In this document: positions 46,302 through 50,348 of the stretch, piece by piece
Layout: every line of letters begins with the position of its first letter
How positions within the stretch are numbered: the first letter of the stretch is position 1
Assembly: GCA_964293815.1 (NCBI GenBank)
Contig: CAXYYC010000016.1
Coordinates: forward strand, 1 to 50,348
Source of the DNA: CTSOIL-112 sp964293815
Lineage (GTDB): Bacteria; Pseudomonadota; Gammaproteobacteria; Burkholderiales; Burkholderiaceae
DNA: 50,348 nt
Direction: 5' to 3'
The notes under the pieces: generated by a model
The model's input: only the letters and a program-made list of their open reading frames with translations
Told to the model about the DNA's origin: nothing
Databases searched by the model: none
Position numbers and translations under genes: made by a program

Positions 46302-46970
46302 TCAAACGCCGTAACGTTCGCGGTACTGCTTCACCGCCGCTTGGTATTGGCTCAGTTCAGGCGAAGATTGCGCATCCAAATACGCCATCAAGTCGCGTAA
46401 AGTCGCAATCGCAAACACGGGAATACCAAAGTCTTTTTCCACCGCCTGAACCGCAGAGAACGCACCGACTTCCGTCGCCGTGCCGCTTTTTTCCATGCGA
46501 TCCAGCGCAATCAGCACCGCCACCGGCGTTGCACCCGCCGCACGCAGCATATCGACCGATTCGCGCACCGATGTACCCGCCGAAATCACATCATCGACGA
46601 TGACCACGCGCTTACCAGCCAACGGTGCGCCGACCAATACGCCGCCTTCACCGTGGTCTTTCGCCTCTTTGCGATTGTACGCATACGGGACATTTTGCCC
46701 TTTTTGCGCCAACGCCATCGCGGTCGCCGAAGCCAACGTGATGCCTTTGTACGCCGGACCAAACAGCGCATCAAACGCAAAACCTTGTTTCATTTGTTCG
46801 AGCAAAACATCCGCGTAGCCGTTCGCCAATTGCGCCAAACTCGTACCGTCGTAGAACAATCCGGCATTAAAAAAATAGGGCGATAAACGCCCCGCTTTGG
46901 TCTTAAATTCACCGAAGCGCAACACATCCCGCGTCAAGGCAAACTGAATAAAATCGTGTGCGGTACTCAT
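46302..46970 (-). CDS. pyrE: Orotate phosphoribosyltransferase
   Basis: PyrE joins orotate to PRPP to make OMP in pyrimidine synthesis. The 222-residue protein has FNAGLFYDG, FGPAYKGITLA, YNRKEAKDHGEGG and the PRPP loop VVIVDDVISAGTS. It ends four bases from the convergent pabBC stop; no terminator was found between them. Confidence 0.97.
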   Translation of the reverse strand: MSTAHDFIQFALTRDVLRFGEFKTKAGRLSPYFFNAGLFYDGTSLAQLANGYADVLLEQMKQGFAFDALFGPAYKGITLASATAMALAQKGQNVPYAYNRKEAKDHGEGGVLVGAPLAGKRVVIVDDVISAGTSVRESVDMLRAAGATPVAVLIALDRMEKSGTATEVGAFSAVQAVEKDFGIPVFAIATLRDLMAYLDAQSSPELSQYQAAVKQYRERYGV

Positions 46971-46994
46971 GAAAAACCTATTATTTACAAACGC

Positions 46995-47768
46995 TTATGC
47001 GTTTTCATCCACATCTTTCGGCGCGACAAACCGCGCCACCCAAATCCCCACCTCATACAGCAGGCACAAAGGAATTGCCAACAGCAGCATCGACACCGCA
47101 TCTGGCGGCGTGACCAGAGCAGACACAGCAAATGCGCCCACAATCATATACGGGCGCGCATGTTTGAGCTGTTCCAAACTCACAAAGCCCAACTTGACCA
47201 AGACCACCACCACGACCGGAACCTCAAATGCCAAACCAAAGGCCAAAAACATGGTCAAGCCGAAACTCAAATAGCGGTCAATATCCGTCGCCATTTCCAC
47301 GCCATGCGGTGTGAGGCTGGCCATCAGCTTGAACACCGTTGGAAAAACGATGAAATACGCAAACGCCGAGCCAATCAAGAACAAAATATAGGATGAGGTG
47401 ACCACCGGCACGACCAACTTTTTCTCACGCGCGTACAAACCCGGCGCAACGAACGCCCAAATTTGATACAACACCACCGGCAAGGCGACAACGAACGACA
47501 CCCACAGCACGAATTTAATCGGCACGAAAAAGTTCGAGGTCACTTCGGTGGAAATCATGCGTGCGCCTTCGGGCAGGCTGCGCACCATCGGCGCAGAAAA
47601 CAGCTCGAAAATACCGTTGCGCCAGTAAAACAAAGCCACAAATACGATCAGCACTGCCGTGGCGCTGCGAATCAGACGATCACGCAGCTCGACCAAATGC
47701 GCCATCCAGCCATCCAAGCCAAGCGCTTCGTCATCCATCTCTTCGGGGGCTTTGAGTTTTTGAACCAT
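46995..47768 (-). CDS. tatC: Twin-arginine translocase subunit TatC
   Basis: TatC is the six-helix membrane receptor for twin-arginine signal peptides. The 257-residue protein has the N-terminal HLVELRDRL, the periplasmic loop with FVAPGLYAREK, and SAFAYFIVFPTVFKL. It is the last gene of the tatA-tatB-tatC set. Confidence 0.97.
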   Translation of the reverse strand: MVQKLKAPEEMDDEALGLDGWMAHLVELRDRLIRSATAVLIVFVALFYWRNGIFELFSAPMVRSLPEGARMISTEVTSNFFVPIKFVLWVSFVVALPVVLYQIWAFVAPGLYAREKKLVVPVVTSSYILFLIGSAFAYFIVFPTVFKLMASLTPHGVEMATDIDRYLSFGLTMFLAFGLAFEVPVVVVVLVKLGFVSLEQLKHARPYMIVGAFAVSALVTPPDAVSMLLLAIPLCLLYEVGIWVARFVAPKDVDENA

Positions 47769-47847
47769 AAAATAATTTCAATTATTGAATCATGCGGGTA
47801 TTGCGCGAACATAACGCCTGTTCAGCAAACGGGGACAATCGGCTTCG

Positions 47848-48360
47848 TCAAAAAAAACCGCGCGCGCGCGTGGATTTTTGATGCGCTCGATGAATCGACA
47901 TCCGCGCCGCCTCAGAACGCACCCGTTTGGGCATGCGCTGTTGTGCTTTATACCACTGCGGCGTTTTACCCAATTTCACTTGCCAACTGGCGCGACCCGT
48001 GCGCCGCGCCCGCGCAATCGCCAAGGCATTTTGGTACGCGCCATTATCCACGCTTTTATTCAGGCTGGCGCCACTGAAACCTTGCTGCAACTCATCGTGC
48101 GTCTCTTGCCACGACTGGCGCATCTGCTGCTCTGCCGAGCGAATCTCACTCTGCACCGATTGAGCCATTTGCTTGATTTCACCTAATTCAGCGGCATTCA
48201 TCTCGCGCGTGACCTCGTCTTTAACCGTCTGCACATAGCGCTGCGCACGGCCAAACAGCGCACCGGCAATACGGGCGACTTTCGGTAAACGCTCCGGTCC
48301 CAAAACAATCAGCCCGACGATTGCGAGGATGAAAATTTTGGATAAACCCAAATCAAACAT
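47848..48360 (-). CDS. tatB: Twin-arginine translocase subunit TatB
   Basis: TatB forms the substrate receptor complex with TatC. The 170-residue protein has the N-terminal membrane helix with GLSKIFILAIVGLIVLGPERLP, then an amphipathic helix and a long polar tail ending in a basic run (RAHQKSTRARGFF). It lies 79 bases before tatC. Confidence 0.95.
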   Translation of the reverse strand: MFDLGLSKIFILAIVGLIVLGPERLPKVARIAGALFGRAQRYVQTVKDEVTREMNAAELGEIKQMAQSVQSEIRSAEQQMRQSWQETHDELQQGFSGASLNKSVDNGAYQNALAIARARRTGRASWQVKLGKTPQWYKAQQRMPKRVRSEAARMSIHRAHQKSTRARGFF

Positions 48361-48415
48361 GGCGTATGTACTCAGTTAAAACATGCGGTTAAAACGATGC
48401 GCTTAATTATGCAGA

Positions 48416-48631
48416 TTACGCAGAATGGTTTTTGTCTTTTTGCTCGGCGTTGATGGTTTTGTTGTCCTCCAAGGCTTTACTCGGTTTCTCTTCCTCGCCC
48501 TTCATACCTTCTTTAAAACCTTTAACCGCTTCACCCAGATCGCGACCAGTGTTGCGCAATTTTTTCGTACCGAAAATCAATACGATCACCAGCAACAAGA
48601 TAATCCAATGCGTTAAACTAAATCCACCCAT
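48416..48631 (-). CDS. tatA: Twin-arginine translocase subunit TatA
   Basis: TatA makes the pore of the Tat export system. The 71-residue protein has the membrane helix THWIILLLVIVLIFGTKKL, followed by the amphipathic helix DLGEAVKGFKEGMKG and an acidic then basic tail. An AGGAGA ribosome binding site precedes it. Confidence 0.96.
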   Translation of the reverse strand: MGGFSLTHWIILLLVIVLIFGTKKLRNTGRDLGEAVKGFKEGMKGEEEKPSKALEDNKTINAEQKDKNHSA

Positions 48632-48690
48632 TTTGTTCTCCTAAAATCAATAACACCGCGCCGAAAGTGACGCATCAGCGCGGCAAAAAC

Positions 48691-49053
48691 TTAAATCGAC
48701 ATGCCTTTCCACGGGCGCGGACCGGCCAGAATGTGCAGGTGCATATGATACACTTCTTGCCCGCCACCCGGACCAACATTCATCACCACGCGAAAGCCGC
48801 CTGCCGGCAAAGCAGGCGCGCCGTTGTCCTGCGCGATTTTCGGTGCGAGCGCCATCATGCGTCCGAGCATCGCCGCCCGTTCAGGCGTGTCACAATCGAC
48901 AAGCGTTTCGACGTGCATTTTCGGAATCAACAGCAGGTGAATCGGCGCGGCGGGATGAATGTCTTTAAACGCGATAAATTCGTCGTCTTCATACACCTTC
49001 TCCGCTGGAATAGTACCCGCCACGATTTTACAAAAAATACACTCTGCGCTCAT
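48691..49053 (-). CDS. hinT: HIT-family purine nucleoside phosphoramidase
   Basis: HinT hydrolyses AMP-lysine-type phosphoramidates. The 120-residue protein has the histidine triad HMHLH near residue 104 and IFCKIVAGTIPAEKVYEDD near the start. Its ATG overlaps the stop of the upstream lipoprotein gene (ATGA), and GAGG lies ahead. Confidence 0.95.
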   Translation of the reverse strand: MSAECIFCKIVAGTIPAEKVYEDDEFIAFKDIHPAAPIHLLLIPKMHVETLVDCDTPERAAMLGRMMALAPKIAQDNGAPALPAGGFRVVMNVGPGGGQEVYHMHLHILAGPRPWKGMSI

Positions 49054-49865
49054 ACATTAGCCTCCTCTGGTTCATTCTGTTCCGACAGCATCGTTTTTCT
49101 CTTATGCAAAAACATGACCGCTCCCAAAGGAAACGAAGCTGACAAAACCCATTGCCCTAAAAACCCTTGCCTCACAAATGCCGCACTCAACATCTGAATA
49201 TTCAAAATATTAAAGCCCATCTCGCCCGTTGTCCAATTTAAGCCTACCGCACCAAACCCAAGTAATGTGAATAAAGCCCACAGCCACTTACGCTTAAATT
49301 TTGGCATACGCAAACATTGTATAAAAGCATAAATTGATACTGCAAAGGCTATCAACATACCAACAATAAATAAGTAATGGAGGAAAGACTTACCGGCGAA
49401 ACTAAAACTATTGGTTTCTTGTAAAGACCTATCCAGTTGAGTGACATTTACCCACTCCAACTGATACGGTAGTTTTCCGTCAGTCAATCGTAACTGCACC
49501 AAAACCGGTTTATCATTCGCATACTGATACTGAAGCGCCACCGAAGTAACTGTCTGTGAATTTCCTGAAACACTCGACGATATCGTGATGTAGCGATAAT
49601 CAACTAAGTCAATAGTCGATATTTGATTTTGTGAATGGAGATAATTACGGATTCTTAATAGCTCATTAAACTTTTCGTTTGCTTGTAGCTCTGGATGTAA
49701 TGCTGCATACAAAGCCAAATTGTTTTGATCCTGCAGGTCTTTTATAAACTGCTTGGAAAAAACAACAGCGGTATTTTCTACCTTCTGTTTTTCCGTCAGA
49801 GGTACGCCGCAAGCAGTCAAGAAAACAAATACGCTCAATATCAAATATCGAAAAAAAGAACTCAT
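49050..49865 (-). CDS. Unrecognised membrane lipoprotein, AT-rich gene
   Basis: The 271-residue product from ATG 49865 begins with a lipoprotein signal ending FLTAC (Cys19). A polar region of about 160 residues follows, then three hydrophobic segments (about 180-203, 214-234 and 243-265) and a short charged end. No domain was recognised. Visible base composition is more AT-rich than that of its neighbours, with many TTA, ATT and AAA codons. It sits between hisE and hinT, where Burkholderiales often have a different small membrane gene. The longer frame to 49943 overlaps hisE and is not used. Recent acquisition is a possible explanation for the composition. Confidence 0.7.
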   Translation of the reverse strand: MSSFFRYLILSVFVFLTACGVPLTEKQKVENTAVVFSKQFIKDLQDQNNLALYAALHPELQANEKFNELLRIRNYLHSQNQISTIDLVDYRYITISSSVSGNSQTVTSVALQYQYANDKPVLVQLRLTDGKLPYQLEWVNVTQLDRSLQETNSFSFAGKSFLHYLFIVGMLIAFAVSIYAFIQCLRMPKFKRKWLWALFTLLGFGAVGLNWTTGEMGFNILNIQMLSAAFVRQGFLGQWVLSASFPLGAVMFLHKRKTMLSEQNEPEEANV

Positions 49866-49872
49866 TTTAGAT

Positions 49873-50196
49873 TCATTCCGATCGCGAAGCTTTTTCCACC
49901 AAACCCGACAAACCCTCGCGGCGTGCCAATTCCGCCGCAACATCGTCCAACGTTAAATCATAGCGCGCCAACATGACCATCAGATGAAACAGTAAATCCG
50001 CCGACTCGTACACAATCTGCTCGCGATTTTCGTCTTTCGCGGCGATTACCACTTCGGTGGCCTCTTCGCCTACTTTCTTGAGAATGCCGTCCACGCCCTT
50101 ATGAAACAATTTGGCGACGTAGGAGCTTTCAGGACTCGCGTTTTTGCGCGATTCAATCGTGGCGCTGAGTTGGTCAAAAATAGCTTGCGTATTCAT
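49873..50196 (-). CDS. hisE: Phosphoribosyl-ATP pyrophosphatase
   Basis: HisE removes pyrophosphate from phosphoribosyl-ATP, the second step of histidine synthesis. The 107-residue protein has the MazG-like metal site with KKVGEEATEVVIAAK and ESADLLFHLMVML. It is separate from hisI here, not fused as in enterobacteria, and follows it by 15 bases. The lipoprotein gene begins seven bases after its stop. Confidence 0.96.
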   Translation of the reverse strand: MNTQAIFDQLSATIESRKNASPESSYVAKLFHKGVDGILKKVGEEATEVVIAAKDENREQIVYESADLLFHLMVMLARYDLTLDDVAAELARREGLSGLVEKASRSE

Positions 50197-50211
50197 ATCG
50201 CATTCCCAAAT

Positions 50212-50348
50212 TCAGGTGATGTTCTCGGCGGCGGGCAAGCCGCCCTCGTTATCGGAGGCGTAAATATGCTCGGGGTCTTTGAGTACCGGTTCGGTGGTAA
50301 TACCCCCTAAAAGGGCGGCATCTAAAAGTAGAATCAACACAAGTCCTG
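50212..50348 (-). CDS. hisI: C-terminal end of hisI (phosphoribosyl-AMP cyclohydrolase), partial
   Basis: The frame ending at TGA 50214-50212 reads TTEPVLKDPEHIYAS, which matches the usual C-terminus of betaproteobacterial HisI, then a 14-residue extension. Upstream of it the same frame is hydrophobic (LVLILLLDAALLGG), not like HisI, where a Cys-Phe-Phe block and a Trp are expected. The start of the gene is outside the window, so a frameshift close to the edge or a divergent end cannot be settled. Confidence 0.55.
   Translation of the reverse strand, partial: GLVLILLLDAALLGGITTEPVLKDPEHIYASDNEGGLPAAENIT

Overview
The window looks like chromosomal DNA of a betaproteobacterium, probably a Burkholderiales lineage of moderate GC content. 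The evidence is gene order and sequence type: yhbY/rlmE/ftsH, hisI-hisE-hinT-tatABC, hemE next to priA, a regulatory PTS without a sugar permease (EIIA-Man, HPr, EI), a GlnRS with a TSKRKL signature, and a UbiM-like hydroxylase. Genus-level identity cannot be fixed from the sequence alone.

Left part (1-12.1 kb): a KpsS-type capsule gene, dnaJ, a nitrobindin-like beta-barrel protein, yjdM, a small repeat-rich patch, a secreted beta-helix protein coupled to a ubiM-like gene, a trmB-like methyltransferase, the EIIA-HPr-EI cluster and glnS.

Centre (12.1-30.2 kb): a complete ethanolamine-utilisation (eut) bacterial microcompartment operon on the minus strand. It reads eutS-P-Q-T-D-M-N-E-J-G-A-B-C-L-K, then a pduS-pduT pair, then the AraC-type regulator eutR. 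Order matches the enterobacterial operon with two differences. eutH is absent, and an APC-type ethanolamine permease lies just upstream as a separate unit. Two redox-type genes of the propanediol compartment (RnfC-like flavoprotein PduS and iron-sulfur shell trimer PduT) sit between eutK and eutR. EutK keeps its BMC domain but carries a long Ala/Pro/Lys-rich tail. Together the genes encode import of ethanolamine, AdoCbl-dependent cleavage to acetaldehyde and ammonia (EutBC, reactivated by EutA, cofactor from EutT), conversion to acetyl-CoA (EutE) or ethanol (EutG), acetyl phosphate (EutD) and probably acetate (EutP/EutQ), all inside a shell of EutS, EutM, EutK, EutL, EutN and PduT. This hybrid locus is the most interesting system in the window.

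Right-centre (30.2-36.8 kb): a CopZ-like metallochaperone, hemE, an unusual 830-base AT-rich non-coding region with many DnaA boxes (a candidate replication origin or DnaA-binding locus), priA and a sulfide:quinone oxidoreductase.

Right part (36.8-50.3 kb): a membrane metallophosphoesterase, dnaB, four tRNA genes (Lys, and Leu/Cys/Gly on the other strand) with consensus promoters, yhbY, rlmE, ftsH, a pabB-pabC fusion, pyrE, tatC-tatB-tatA, hinT, an AT-rich unknown membrane lipoprotein gene, hisE and the end of hisI. No CRISPR array, rRNA, insertion sequence or prophage gene was recognised.
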